Below, in pieces: positions 20,184 to 32,269 of a stretch of DNA of 64,000 bases. Position 1 is the first letter of the stretch, and each line of letters begins with the position of its first letter. Both the position numbers and the translations under genes were made by a program. Below the pieces are notes generated by a model. It was not told the origin of the DNA and did no database searches. It saw only the letters and a list, made by a program, of their open reading frames with translations. This stretch comes from Holothuria scabra (Eukaryota; Echinodermata; Holothuroidea; Aspidochirotida; Holothuriidae). The stretch spans positions 51,835,000-51,898,999 of the forward strand of contig CM074185.1 in the NCBI GenBank assembly GCA_037179385.1. Reading direction: 5' to 3'.

Positions 20184-21577
20184 ACAACCCTATGTTATTT
20201 CTAAGGGACATGTTTGGTGAGCGGATTCCAGACCCTGATGTGTCGTCATGGAGCTGTTTTTTCAGAAGGAGTCACATCGGACGGATTAACCAGTGTTGAA
20301 ATTTTAACTCCCAACTTCTTCAAGTAAATACCAGGTGTCACTGTGTGTGGCACGAAATGATTACACGGGAGACGTGTTCCGGATTTCACCCCTTTATTTG
20401 CACTCATGCCGTTGAGGCACGGTGAAACTAGAAGAAAACAAAAAATTGATTAGAAAAGAACAATAATACGTCACTGGTATATAAAGGTATTTTTAACAAT
20501 GTAAATTTTAGGCACAAACAGGCAAACAGATACAGAAACGAAAAGAGATAGAGGCAACTTGGTTAACACTTCCAGCCGGCTACACACACCCAGGCACACA
20601 CACACACACATACACAATCAAACATATAACTCCTCCAAAAAGCTAATTCTGCTACGACTTACAAAATCGTTACGGGGTTATAGCGTCACACACAATGAGG
20701 CGACTGCGGGTAACTGGGGTGACTGGGATAACGGCGGTGACAGCGATAACGGCGTTGACTGGGGTAAACCTGTTACGGAAAATTAATGGATTCCGAGTAA
20801 CCCTTGAGCAAATACTCTACAAACTTCATTACATGCAAGACATTATAAATGGGCACTCACAAACAGCTGATATAAAGTCAGGAGAAATAAAACATTTTTA
20901 ACAACCCCTTGAAGCAGCAGATTAAAAACCGGCCTGAACGGTTATCATACAACTACTTGGTAAATCAATAAAGTAACAAACGAGGACAGATATTTCTTCG
21001 CAAAGCTTAGCCTAATTAACTTACTGTAATTAATAAAGATAAGCTAATACACTTACTCAAAAATAAACGGGCGGTGCCAGAGGATGCGGGTAAACACAAC
21101 GAGATGGAGAACAGAAGTGAACAGCATTGCACGCGAGTCCACGCGACTCAAAAGGAAACACCTGCGTGCATTCCTGACACGCGTACATACTTGGAACCCG
21201 GCCAAGTGAGTAACAGAGGTCGACCGAGGAACTTATCGGTGACGATAACACCAGGGAATTAGGGTTACTTTAATTTGCTCACTCTATTGAGAGGTTCTTG
21301 TTTCATTTTAGCTAAGCGAAGCGCGTAGAATTACTATCGAGCAAAGAATATCCCCAGACAATATGGATTGATTAGAACAATGCTCTCATCAATCGTCAGA
21401 TTTTAAATGAGTTGTTTCGTTAACCTTGAAACGACCGTCAGATGGAAGCAAGTCACAACTGATTGGCTCTTCCTAAATGGACGGTACGGTATGCGCATGA
21501 GAAACAGAGGCAGAAGACTTATATCTGTGAGCTCTATAGGTATTACAGAAAGTTGCCAGAGGTTTACAGTAATACCA
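20184..21577. other. Intergenic, nothing recognised
   Basis: Contains a short (CA)n at about 20587-20610 and a GGGATAACGGCGGTGACAGC-type imperfect repeat near 20715-20770. No gene evident. Confidence 0.4.
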
Positions 21578-21651
21578 GGGGTCCGTTCCACAAAGAGTTA
21601 CTCACAATCTAAAGTTTGATTCACTATACTTAAGCCAACAGTAAATCAAAC
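21578..21651 (+). repeat. Left half of a small palindromic element hosting the tandem array
   Basis: Starts GGGTCCGTTCCACAAAGAG and ends at the TTAA where the array begins. The right half (40790-40821) is its complement in order. The two halves would rejoin at one TTAA into a ~110-bp hairpin-forming element. Confidence 0.7.
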
Positions 21652-22719
21652 TTAACCCTTTACCGTTGTGCTCCGATCGGGGCATATTTGCGCGCCTCGG
21701 GAGTGGGCGGAAAAGCGGACGTAGCCCGCCCCGCATCGGTTTCCGTAGGCCATTGACCCCGTGACCCTAAACTATTGTCTCTCTCTCTCTGTTGTGGCCG
21801 AATTTTCGGGTAGCTGCTCGCAGTTTCGAGCTCCGCGTGAAACAGTAAAGATGTGTGACAGCCGAGCTCTCCGCATGGGTCCAAAAGGACCCAAACAACG
21901 GTAAAGGGTTAAAATAAGGCCGTGGAGTGTGTTTACTGCAAAGCTGATGCCACTGTCTCTGCGTGTGTGCACGTAAACCTTTAGCCGAGTGGTGCAGATA
22001 TTTTAGCTTAACCCTTTGCCGTTGTGCTCCGATCGGGGCATATTTGCGCGCCTCGGGAGTGGGTGGAAAAGCGGACGTAGCCCGCACCGCATCGGTTTCC
22101 GTAGGCCATTGACCCCGTGACCCTAAACTATCGTCTCTCTCTATCTTGTGGCCGAATTTTCGGGTAGCTGCTCGCAGATTCGAGCTCCGCGTTAAACAGT
22201 AAAGATGTGTGACAGCCGAGCTCTCCGCATGGGTCCTTTTGGACCCAAACAACGGTAAAGGGTTAAAATAAGCCCGTGGAGTGTGTTTACTGCAAAGCTG
22301 ATGGCACTGTCTCTGCGTGTGTGCACGTAAACCTTTAGCCGAGTGGTGCAGATATTTTAGCTTAACCCTTTGCCGTTGTGCTCCGATCGGGGCATATTTG
22401 CGCACCTCGGGAGTGGGCGGAAAAGCGGACGTAGCCCGCCCCGCATCGGCTTCCGTAGGCCATTGACACCGTGACCCTAAACTATTGTCTCTCTCTCTCT
22501 GTTGTGACCGAATTTTCGAGTAGCTGCTCGCAGTTTCGAGCTCCGCGCAAAACAGTAAAGATGTGTGACAGCCGAGCTCTCCGCATGGGTCCTTTTGGAC
22601 CCAAACAACGGTAAAGAGTTAAAATAAGCCCGTGGAGAGTGTGTTTACTGCAAAGCTGATGCCACTGTCTCTGCGTGTGTGCACGTAAACCTTTAGCCGA
22701 GTGGTGCAGATATTTTAGC

Positions 22720-22723
22720 TGAA
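22720..22723 (+). other. MITE-free linker-linker junction 1 (TGAA)
   Basis: Linker end ATTTTAGC is followed by TGAA and directly by the next linker AATAAGCCCG with no MITE, explaining one long interval. TGAA is one change from TTAA. Confidence 0.8.
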
Positions 22724-23527
22724 AATAAGCCCGTGGAGTGTGTTTACTGCAAAGCTGATGCCACTGTCTCTGCGTGTGTGCACGTAAATTTTTAGCCGAG
22801 TGGTGCAGATATTTTAGCTTAACCCTTTGCCGTTGTGCTCCGATCGGGGCATATTTGCGCGCCTCGGGAGTGGGTGGAAAAGCGGACGTAGCCCTCCCCG
22901 CATCGGCTTCCGTAGGCCATTGACCCCGTGACCCTAAACTATTGTCTCTCTCTCTCTGTTGTGGCCGAATTTTCGGGTAGCTGCTCGCAGTTTCGAGCTC
23001 CGCGTGAAACAGTAAAGATGTGTGACAGCCGAGCTCTCCGCATGGGTCCAAAAGGACCCAAACAACGGTAAAGGGTTAAAATAAGGCCGTGGAGTGTGTT
23101 TACTGCAAAGCTGTACCACTGTCTCTGCGTGTGTGCACGTAAACCTTTAGCCGAGTGGTGCAGATATTTTAGCTTAACCCTTTACCGTTGTGCTCCGATC
23201 GGGGCATATTTGCGCGCCTCGGGAGTGGGTGGAAAAGCGGACGTAGCCCGCACCGCATCGGTTTCCGTAGGCCATTGACCCCGTGACCCTAAACTATCGT
23301 CTCTCTCTATCTTGTGGCCGAATTTTCGGGTAGCTGCTCGCAGTTTCGAGCTCCGCGTGAAACAGTAAAGATGTGTGACAGCCGAGCTCTCCGCATGGGT
23401 CCTTTTGGACCCAAACAACGGTAAAGGGTTAAAATAAGCCCGTGGAGTGTGTTTACTGCAAAGCTGATGCCACTGTCTCTGCGTGTGTGCACGTAAACCT
23501 TTAGCCGAGTGGTGCAGATATTTTAGC

Positions 23528-23531
23528 TTAA
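23528..23531 (+). other. MITE-free linker-linker junction 2 (TTAA)
   Basis: ATTTTAGC-TTAA-AATAAGCCCG: a perfect empty site with a single TTAA. Either precise excision or an unoccupied linker copy. Confidence 0.85.
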
Positions 23532-26286
23532 AATAAGCCCGTGGAGTGAGTTTACTGCAAAGCTGATGCCACTGTCTCTGCGTGTGTGCACGTAAATTTT
23601 TAGCCGAGTGGTGCAGATATTTTAGCTTAACCCTTTGCCGTTGTGCTCCGATCGGGGCATATTTGCGCACCTCGGGAGTGGGCAGAAAAGCGGACGTAGC
23701 CCGCCGCGCATCGGGTTCCGAAGGCCATTGACCCCGTGACCCTAAACTATTGTCTCTTTCTCTGTTGTGGCCGAATTTTCGGGTAGCTGCTCGCAGTTTC
23801 GAGCTCCGCGCAAAACAGTAAAGATGTGTGACAGCCGAGCTCTCCGCATGGGTCCAAAAGGACCCAAACAACGGTAAAGGGTTAAAATAAGCCCGTGGAG
23901 TGTGTTTACTGCAAAGCTGATGCCACTGTCTCTGCGTGTGTGCACGTAAATTTTGAGCCGAGTGGTGCAGATATTTTAGCTTAACCCTTTGCCGTTGTGC
24001 TCCGATCGGGGCATATTTGCGCACCTCGGGAGTGGGCGGAAAAGCGGACGTAGCCCGCCCCGCATCGGCTTCCGTAGGCCATTGACCCCGTGACCCTAAA
24101 CTATTGTCTCTCTCTCTCTGTTGTGGCCGAATTTTCGGGTAGCTGCTCGCAGTTTCGAGCTCCGCGTGAAACAGTAAAGATGTGTGACAGCCGAGCTCTC
24201 CGCATGGGTCCTTTTGGACCCAAACAACGGTAAAGGGTTAAAATAAGCCCGTGGAGTGTGTTTACTGCAAAGCTGATGCCACTGTCTCTGCGTGTGTGCA
24301 CGTAAACCTTTAGCCGAGTGGTGCAGATATTTTAGCTTAACCCTTTGCCGTTGTGCTCCGATCGGGGCATATTTGCGCACCTCGGGAGTGGGCGGAAAAG
24401 CGGACGTAGCCCGCCCCGCATCGGCTTCCGTGGGCCATTGACCCCGTGACCCTAAACTATTGTCTCTCTCTGTTGTGGCCGAATTTTCGGGTAGCTGCTC
24501 GCAGTTTCGAGCTCCGCGTGAAACAGTAAAGATGTATGACAGCCGAGCTCTCCGCATGGGTCCTTTTGGACCCAAACAACGGTAAAGGGTTAAAATAAGG
24601 CCGTGGAGTGTGTTTACTGCAAAGCTGTACCACTGTCTCTGCGTGTGTGCACGTAAACCTTTAGCCGAGTGGTGCAGATATTTTAGCTTAACCCTTTGCC
24701 GTTGTGCTCCGATCGGGGCATATTTGCGCACCTCGGGAGTGGGCGGAAAAGCGGACGTAGCCCGCCCCGCATCGGTTTCCGTAGGCCATTGACCCCGTGA
24801 CCCTAAACTATTGTCTCTCTCTCTCTGTTGTGGCCGAATTTTCGGGTAGCTGCTCGCAGTTTCGAGCTCCGCGTGAAACAGTAAAGATGTGTGACAGCCG
24901 AGCTCTCCGCATGGGTCCAAAAGGACCCAAACAACGGTAAAGGGTTAAAATAAGCCCGTGGAGTGTGTTTACTGCAAAGCTGATGCCACTGTCTCTGCGT
25001 GTATGCACGTAAATTTTGAGCCGAGTGGTGCAGATATTTTAGCTTAACCCTTTGCCGTTGTGCTCCGATCGGGGCATATTTGCGCACCTCGGGAGTGGGC
25101 GGAAAAGCGGACGTAGCCCGCCCCGCATCGGCTTCCGTAGGTCATTGACCCCGTGACCCTAAACTATTGTCTCTCTCTCTCTGTTGTGGCCGAATTTTCG
25201 GGTAGCTGCTCTCAGTTTCGAGCTCCGCGTGAAACAGTAAAGATGTGTGACAGCCGAGCTCTCCGCATGGGTCCTTTTGGACCCAAACAACGGTAAAGGG
25301 TTAAAATAAGCCCGTGGAGTGTGTTTACTGCAAAGCTGATGCCACTGTCTCTGCGTGTGTGCACGTAAATTTTGAGCCGAGTGGTGCAGATATTTTAGCT
25401 TAACCCTTTGCCGTTGTGCTCCGATCGGGGCATATTTGCGCGCCTCGGGAGTGGGTGGAAAAGCGGACGTAGCCTGCCCCGCATCGGTTTCCGTAGGCCA
25501 TTGACCCCGTGACCCTAAACTATTGTCTCTTTCTCTCTGTTGTGACCGAATTTTCGGGTAGCTGCTCGCAGTTTCGAGCTCCGCGTGAAACAGTAAAGAT
25601 GTGTGACAGCCGAGCTCTCCGCATGGGTCCAAAAGGACCCAAACAACGGTAACGGGTTAAAATAAGCCCGTGGAGTGTGTTTACTGCAAAGCTGATGCCA
25701 CTGTCTCTGCGTGTGTGCACGTAAACCTTTAGCCGAGTGGTGCAGATATTTTAGCTTAACCCTTTGCCGTTGTGCTCCGATCGGGGCATATTTGCGCACC
25801 TCGGGAGTGGGCGGAAAAGCGGACGTAGCCCGCCCCGCATCGGTTTCCGTAGGCCATTGACCCCGTGACCCTAAACTATTGTCTCTTTCTCTCTGTTGTG
25901 GCCGAATTTTCGGGTAGCTGCTCGCAGTTTCGAGCTCCGCGTGAAACAGTAAAGATGTGTGACAGCCGAGCTCTCCGCATGGGTCCTTTTGGACCCAAAC
26001 AACGGTAAAGGGTTAAAATAAGCCCGTGGAGTGTGTTTACTGCAAAGCTGATGGCACTGTCTCTGCGTGTGTGCACGTAAACCTTTAGCCGAGTGGTGCA
26101 GATATTTTAGCTTAACCCTTTGCCGTTGTGCTCCGATCGGGGCATATTTGCGCACCTCGGGAGTGGGCGGAAAAGCGGACGTAGCCCGCCCCGCATCGGT
26201 TTCCGTAGGCCATTGACCCCGTGACCCTAAACTATTGTCTCTCTCTCTGTTGTGGCCGAATTTTCGGGTAGCTGCTCGCAGTTTCG

Positions 26287-26905
26287 TACGGAGCTTTTAA
26301 GGTGTCATGCAGATGTTGAAATATTATGTGACTTTCTCACTTTTTTGTCAGTAAAATATTTAGATATTGACATCCGAGATCTTTTCATCTCAATATTTTA
26401 GCGTAAGATATTGAAAAATTCCATTACAGGATCTCAATATCTTAACATCTTCACTGGAAGAAATTAAGATACTGACATATCGGATCTCAATATCTTAATA
26501 TCTTCACTGAAAGATATTAAGATATCGACATCCGAGATCTTTTCATCTCAATATTTTAGTGTAAAATATTGAAATATTACATTACAGGACCCCAATATCT
26601 TAACATCTTCACTGGAAGATATTAAGATATTGACATACCGGATCTCAGTATCTGAATATCTCCACTGAAAGATATTAAGATATTGACATTCGAGATCTTT
26701 TTATCTCAATATTTTAGCGTAAAATATTGAAATATTACATTACAGGATCTCAATATCTTAATATCTTCACTGAAAGATATACAGATAAATTGACATCCGA
26801 GATCTTTTCATCTCAATATTTTCGTGTAAAATATTGAAATATTACATTACAGGATCTCAATATCTTAATATCTTTACTGTGAGATATTAAGATATTGACG
26901 TACCA
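26287..26905 (+). repeat. Left TIR of the 13.7-kb element (tandem hairpin subrepeats)
   Basis: After a ~75-bp unique end, units recur with the core GACATCCGAGATCTTTTCATC at about 26368, 26526, 26684 and 26791. The intervals are ~158, 158 and 107 bp, the longer ones including a ~51-bp partial unit. Each unit contains two short palindromes: AATATCTTAATATCTT/AAGATATTAAGATATT around CACTGA, and CAATATTTT/AAAATATTG around AGCGT. Confidence 0.9.
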
Positions 26906-26924
26906 GATTTTGTTATCCAGTGGC

Positions 26925-27065
26925 AGAGCCAGTGGGGCAGGGGCGGAGGGTCCCCTGAAAAATCGAGAGGGAAAATCGGGAAGAGGACGGAGGTAAAAGG
27001 GAAATGAAGGAGGATGGAAAGAGGAAAATGAGAGGGAAGAAAAGAGTAGGAACAAAATAGGGGAA
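26925..27065 (+). repeat. CAGTGGC-tagged repeat with polypurine tract
   Basis: Begins CAGTGGCAGAGCCAGTGGGG, then a G-rich segment, AAAATCGAGAGGG and ~100 nt of almost pure purine. Same layout as 41097-41350 and, inverted, 54990-55290. Confidence 0.7.
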
Positions 27066-27174
27066 GAAAAATAAATACACCTGAGTCAGCCACTCCTAGT
27101 CACGGGTCTCTCTCGAATACGCCCATTGGCTCCGGCACGCCCCCAATCGATTTCTAAAAAAAATTCTTTAAATT

Positions 27175-27735
27175 TTAAAATGATCACAAAAGGTGTTTAA
27201 GCTATAGATTTCTGCAGGGGTAGGGGTGAGGTGTGTTTTCGACGAAGTGATAGATCTGCTGTAATAATTTTCTGAAACTATCAGAATTTTCTTAAATACT
27301 TTATAAACGATACAAAATTTTGCACGATCCAAACTCTTATAATCAATATTTTCCGATAGCAACTCTCGGAGAGTACAGCAGGAAAAGTTGGAAGCTTTTT
27401 AAAAATTTCCAGGTAAAATACCAGCTTTTAAATTGGTTTATAGGTTTTGGGGGGAATTAAAAGTGTCTCGATGCAGAGCCTGAATGAAGGTTTTTCAAGG
27501 GAGTCTTACTTAATGAAAAATTTTTGCGCGCTTCGCGCTCATTCGTCAAGGTTTACACTCCACCTAATGACTATTATTAAATAAATCATGCATGGATCTA
27601 TTCTGATCACAAACACTATACCGAAAGAGAGAGGTACATCTCCAACCTGTGTAGGCGCCTAGCATCAATATGGGTTTTTTCAGTCTAATTTGTAGCATTA
27701 TCTGGAAGGTTGAAATTATGTATTTGCTTCATACA
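27175..27735 (+). repeat. Dispersed repeat R4, longest copy
   Basis: About 560 bp. Its first 400 bp is matched in inverse orientation by 36965-37395 (shared blocks GTGTCTCGATGCAGAGCC and GGTAAGGTGTGTTTT-like). Its last 140 bp is matched by 33775-33910 (shared block GCATCAATATGGG). It contains a GCGCGCTTCGCGC palindrome at 27526-27538. Confidence 0.75.
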
Positions 27736-28059
27736 TTCAACTGTAAAGGTGAAATGATTTCACTAGCGTAGCCAGCGGTAGGGGGGAGGCAGGGGGGCAG
27801 AGTGCCCCCCCCCCCCCACAGAAATTTTGGGGACGCGATGGGCGATGTTGAAAAAATGAGAGAGCAAAAAAATAAAAAAAAAAGATTAACGGAAAGAGGA
27901 GGGAGGGAATCGGGGGAATTTTTTACATTTTTTTCGGGGGGGGGGGGGGGGAGGGGCTTTTAGTCGTTACGATAAAGTGTGCAGTCCTCGACGGCGACTA
28001 GTCTCCCCGATGGTTTACCTGTTTTTTGCTCTCAAGGGACAATTTCCCTATAATAAGTA

Positions 28060-31000
28060 CCCAAAATTTTCGGCGCGCTACGCGCGCTGTAGGTTCACTC
28101 CAGTTTTTTCAATACTTCCATTCAACATATCTAGAGAATGTAAGTCCTGTCAACCTTACCAAGTAGTAAGGTAGGCAGAGTACACAGGTTATGTAAAGGT
28201 CGTAAATTTCATCCCATATCACAAAGCCTAATTGCTGTTCTCTTGTGTGTGTCATGCGGTAGGTCAGTTGGTGAACGACTCACGGAGGATAGTTTTGCTA
28301 TTTTATCGGGTATTCCAGGTGGTTTCGGCACAATGTATGTTATCCCCGATACGGTCTACAACCCCTACAATTTCTACTTTTTCTTTTTGTTGTTAATGAT
28401 TACATAGGCTATGTTATTTTTGCAAGCCTACCAAAAATTCCGCGCGCTTCGCGCGCTTTGCAATTTCACGATTCAGACTCAAAAGAACACTATCAGTGCG
28501 CTACTCGGCTTTTAAAATATTAAGTGCATTTATTGTGCAAAATGTGCGTCAGGCTGCAATGGCATGGGATAGTTAGGCTCCTTCATATCCCCTTTTCACC
28601 ACCCCCTCGACATAGGGGCTGTCGGAACTTGTGGTCGCTTGCATGCCCCCCCCCCCCCCCCGTCGGGAATGATATGTCACCTTCCCATGGTCGGTTTAGT
28701 TATTTTGGCTTTCAAAAGAGTTATTTCTTAGATAAAACCCAAAATGTTCGGTACGCTTTGCCCACTCTTCCTCAGTTCCGTTATAGCTAGTAAAGTGCAA
28801 ACCCTTCCCATCTTTTCAAGTAAATTAATAAGTAGAATAAATAGATTAATGTACATGTCGGGAATTTCATCTCATTTCGCTAAACTTAGTTAATAATCTT
28901 TTGTGTCAGTCGTGCGGTACGGACTCGAAGAGGGAAGTACAATATAAGTTGTGCCAGATATGGCCCAAATGCCGGGACAATTGTCCTATATAAGCTTTAA
29001 ATAAGTACAGATTCTTTTATGTGTAGGACAACCCAAAAAATTTTCGCCCGCTTTTCCATGGTTAAATCAGTGCGGAAATATCTTCCTCTAGCATATACAA
29101 ATTTTATGTCGTATATGACTCGCAATGGCAGGTATAGTGCACAGGTTTTCTTCAAATCTCCCTCACCAACGCATCGACGGCATCTTGGCTGTCGGGGTTT
29201 GGGGTCGCTACCCACCCTACCCCTCCCCCGTTCGGAGAGTGGCCCTTCGTCGGGCAAATCCTGGCGCCAGGTCTGGAGGGAAGAGAAAGTTTTTCTTTAT
29301 ACTTTATGACTTGTATATGTGTAATGAAGCAATGAACTAAAAATGGAAGCTGCATTTTTGGGAGGGTGGCAACCATTTTGGAGGGGCGGCCAATTTCACT
29401 AGGAGGGCGTGTCACCCCTCTAAAACCCCGTGTGGAGAACACTGGAATCTAGTATAAAAAGAACAAAACATAGGACCAAAAAGCATCTTAGCTCTTCGAG
29501 ACTGCAAAAAATTCCAAAAGGGGGAGGGGACACCCCGGGAGACAGGCCGTAACCAGGGGGTTCGCACTAACTCCCGCCCAGACCTATTTTCTTATTTTTT
29601 TCTATTTAAATGGAGTTTTGGCGTTTTTCAGGGCAAAATGTCAATTCCGCTGGTTTAGCCAATGTAAGCCTTATGAGTAGCTGTTTTGTTTCAGTGCAAC
29701 ACAATTTCCTAGGGCCCCATTGACTCGTACAGTAACCCTCATACAGCCACACACTAACTCTCGAGGGAATAAGGAAAACATTGATACCAAATTGAAAGTG
29801 TCCAAAAATTCCAGCTTAGGTGTTCACCAGATCGCTCAATTTTAATGTAAAATTGCAAAAAATCCTTGGGGTAGGAGGGGGGGGGAACCACACCCTCTCT
29901 CCGTTCGGTCGCTCGGCTCCTCGTTTGGGCGCTCAAGAAAATGCCGAGTCCCAGTGGCGACGATGAAAAATGAAAAAGTGGGGGCTAAGGTATGTTCAGT
30001 CCCTCAATATTTGTCAAGTGCTCCAATTAAGAAGCAGGGAGAATTTCGAAGTGGGACTGAACGTATTCTTTCTTAGAACACTCGGGAAGTGCCGTTTCCG
30101 GCCATCTGAGGAGTTTGTAAATCCAAAAATTCCCTGGTACGCTCCGCGCCAATCGATGGTGGAGCTCCGCTTAGAACCATATATTGACATTTTTCGTAGA
30201 TTGATTTTTTTTTTTTGCATTAATTGAGAAATTGCAGAAACGAGATCTATATTTCCAGGCTGGGTACATGCAGCATAAAACACTCGGGAAGTGCCGTTTC
30301 TGGCCATCTGATGGGTTTGTACAGCCAAAAATTTTCTTGTACGCTCCGCGCAAACTGATGGTGGCGCTCCGCTTAGATAGTGAGGTCGGTCAAGACTGGG
30401 GACGATGAGTCGACTTTGCCCCTCCACAAGAAAATCCTGGCAACGCCTCTGAATTATTGTTCTTTATTGTAGACGTGATTCTGGAGGAACACAAAATTGC
30501 ATCGACGCGAAGTTGTACCCTTCTTTACCTACCTTTGTAAAATTCTTAGTTCAGACTCGCCATAGTGCCAAATATATCTTCTAAGGAAATTAAAAGTGCT
30601 AGGTCCAGACGTGGCGCCAAGTTTAAGTGGGTGAATGAGGGGGTCCCCCTATCAGGAACATTTTTTTCATTTTCACCAGGGAGATTTAATGGGTAAGATA
30701 AAGTATGTAACGAGACGACGACAAGTCGCCTAGAAAAATTTTTTGGTTTTGCTATTAAGAATGGCGAAATCTTCAATATATCAAAAGTTTGCCAGCATTT
30801 CTTTAAAAAAAAAAAAAAGAAAAAAAAAATTTTGTTCATTAGAAACCCAAATTTTCGGCGAGCTTTGCGCGTCTAAAATTTGGCATTTGCCACCCTTTCG
30901 GCAACCCGTCTTGTCTCTTTGGTCTAGAGCAGTAGAGTGTTGTCCGCCGTAGGGGAGCTTGGCCATACTGCCGGGCCAATCTCCTCACCACCCCTGACTG

Positions 31001-31075
31001 AGGCTACGTGCAGATTTTAACATGGCCAATTATTTCACTGCGAAATTTTGGCGTGCGTCGCGCGCAATCCTTACA
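28060..31075. repeat. Mosaic of short GCGC-palindrome repeats
   Basis: At least six segments share an AAATTTTCGG-GCGCGCTNCGCGCGC type core: near 28073, 28442, 28745, 29040, 30858 and 31052. They are interspersed with poly-G/C runs (27936-27951, 28646-28661) and short unique sequence. No exon seen. The same core recurs at 31697, 38890, 48243 and 48588. Confidence 0.6.
30075..30380 (-). repeat. Direct duplication of a ~110-bp repeat
   Basis: ACACTCGGGAAGTGCCGTTT occurs at 30080-30099 and again at about 30281-30300. Each is followed by GGCCATCTGA, then TACGCTCCGCGC and GGTGG(A/C)GCTCCGCTTAGA. Reverse-strand relatives of its last part are at 44396, 50514 and 62300. Confidence 0.8.
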
Positions 31076-31099
31076 ATCAGCGTTAGTTGTATCACATAT

Positions 31100-31850
31100 G
31101 AACATAAATTGGCACAAAACACAAGTGCATCATTCTAGCCCAAAATAGTAGGTGTACAGTCAATTTTAGAAGGCGGATGTTAAAAGGGTTTTCATGTAGC
31201 AATCAAATACCTTGAGCAATTTTCGTAACCTGCCAGTGGTACTATATGGTTTTAGGCTCAATTTACTCGTACTACAAATCAAGGCTATACAAAACATACT
31301 TTCTTCGTTTATGGTAACTGTGCAGTTCATCCTGTTACAAGCTGTTCAAGAAAAATTAAAATGAGTTAGTTGTGATAATTGTGAACTAAATTGTGACCGA
31401 TGGGGAGCCTAGTGAGCTCTCAGTGTGATTCTGAGGTACGCCAAAAGCTCCATGCTGTTGTTCCCATTTTGTTAATGCAGCAAACATTTAGGGGATTTTC
31501 CCCTGGATGGCACCAAAGTTAAACTAGACATCACTAGGTCCTTATGGCATTCCATGGTCCCCAACGTTCGCAAAGCATTCGACTCTTCACCTGCGCTTGC
31601 GGAGCTGAAGAAACATAACCAGGATCATAGCTTTGTTCTGTTCACTTGTGCATGGAGACTCTCCACGTCTTTGTATTGCAAGCGGAGGGAAAATTTTAGC
31701 GCGCTTGGCGCGCATGTGCAAAAGTATGACCCGTTGATTCTTAAAGCTATCTGTGGTGAGCTTGATATCTTATCCCCTGTGATTCCCCCAAATAGCCATC
31801 ATGTGGTTGCACCACTGACTACAAACATTCTCTTCTTCGGACTCGTGCAC
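31100..31850. other. Element interior, nothing recognised
   Basis: Includes a plus-strand open frame (31554-31979) with no family signature that runs into the CGTACGG cluster; not supported as a gene. Confidence 0.4.
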
Positions 31851-31859
31851 GTGGACCAG

Positions 31860-32165
31860 TCACGTCCTCGTGGCCCCCGTAGGGCAGTTCCAGAGTCGTG
31901 CGGGTGCCGTACGAACTTCTTAGGGGCCGTAGGGGCTCTTAAAGCATCCTTAAATGCTCGCACGGCGCCCTTGCGGTAAACCTACGTGGACTTGACCATT
32001 AAGTTTGTACGGAACTGTGAGGGGGTCTCGCGGGCCCGTAAACTGTCCGGACACATTGTGGGGGCAACCTTCGTACGATTGTACAGTAGAAAAAATCGCA
32101 CGGCACCGTGACATCTTTGAAATCGTACGGGCACCAAAATCGTACGGCTCCGTAGTACTCATGGG
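31860..32165. repeat. CGTACGG-rich cluster
   Basis: CGTACG(G/A), GTACGG or CCGTAGG boxes recur about ten times in 300 bp (for example 31908, 32011, 32071, 32122, 32141), some as ATCGTACGGGCACC or ATCGTACGGCTCCG. This looks like a palindromic transposon relic. Confidence 0.6.
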
Positions 32166-32269
32166 GGAGAGGCTTTAAAGACACACGCTCGTGAGCTACT
32201 CGAGTGGATGACCGCATGCACACTTCCTGTATAAAATCTTGCGTGTTTCATAGTTCTGACTATCTCTTC

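Larger units (their letters stand above)
21652..26286 (-). repeat. ~356-bp tandem array, left block; each monomer carries a TTAA-flanked MITE
   Basis: Thirteen monomer starts, TTAACCCTTT(G/A)CCGTTG, occur at about 21652, 22008, 22362, 22819, 23174, 23627, 23981, 24337, 24688, 25044, 25400, 25756 and 26112. Spacing is 351-356 bp except two ~455-bp intervals. Within a monomer, ~257 bp is bounded by inverted ends TTAACCCTTTGCCGTTGT and ACAACGGTAAAGGGTTAA, a MITE with TTAA duplication. The remaining ~99 bp is a linker starting AATAAGCCCGTGGAG. The long minus-strand open frames through the array are by-products of the repeat and have no known domain. The last unit is cut at 26286 by the 13.7-kb element. 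Confidence 0.95.

Noticed and set aside
21767..25799. Long minus-strand open frames (up to 280 codons) sharing repeats such as RKYAPIGAQRQRVKLKYLHH
   Set aside because: They are translations of the 356-bp tandem array; frame choice shifts between monomers, no start context or domain, and the MITE/linker structure explains the sequence.
21652..26286. rDNA or tRNA gene cluster
   Set aside because: No rRNA or tRNA signatures; the monomer is a MITE plus linker.
31554..31979. 141-codon frame inside the 13.7-kb element
   Set aside because: No recognisable motif; it runs into the CGTACGG repeat cluster.
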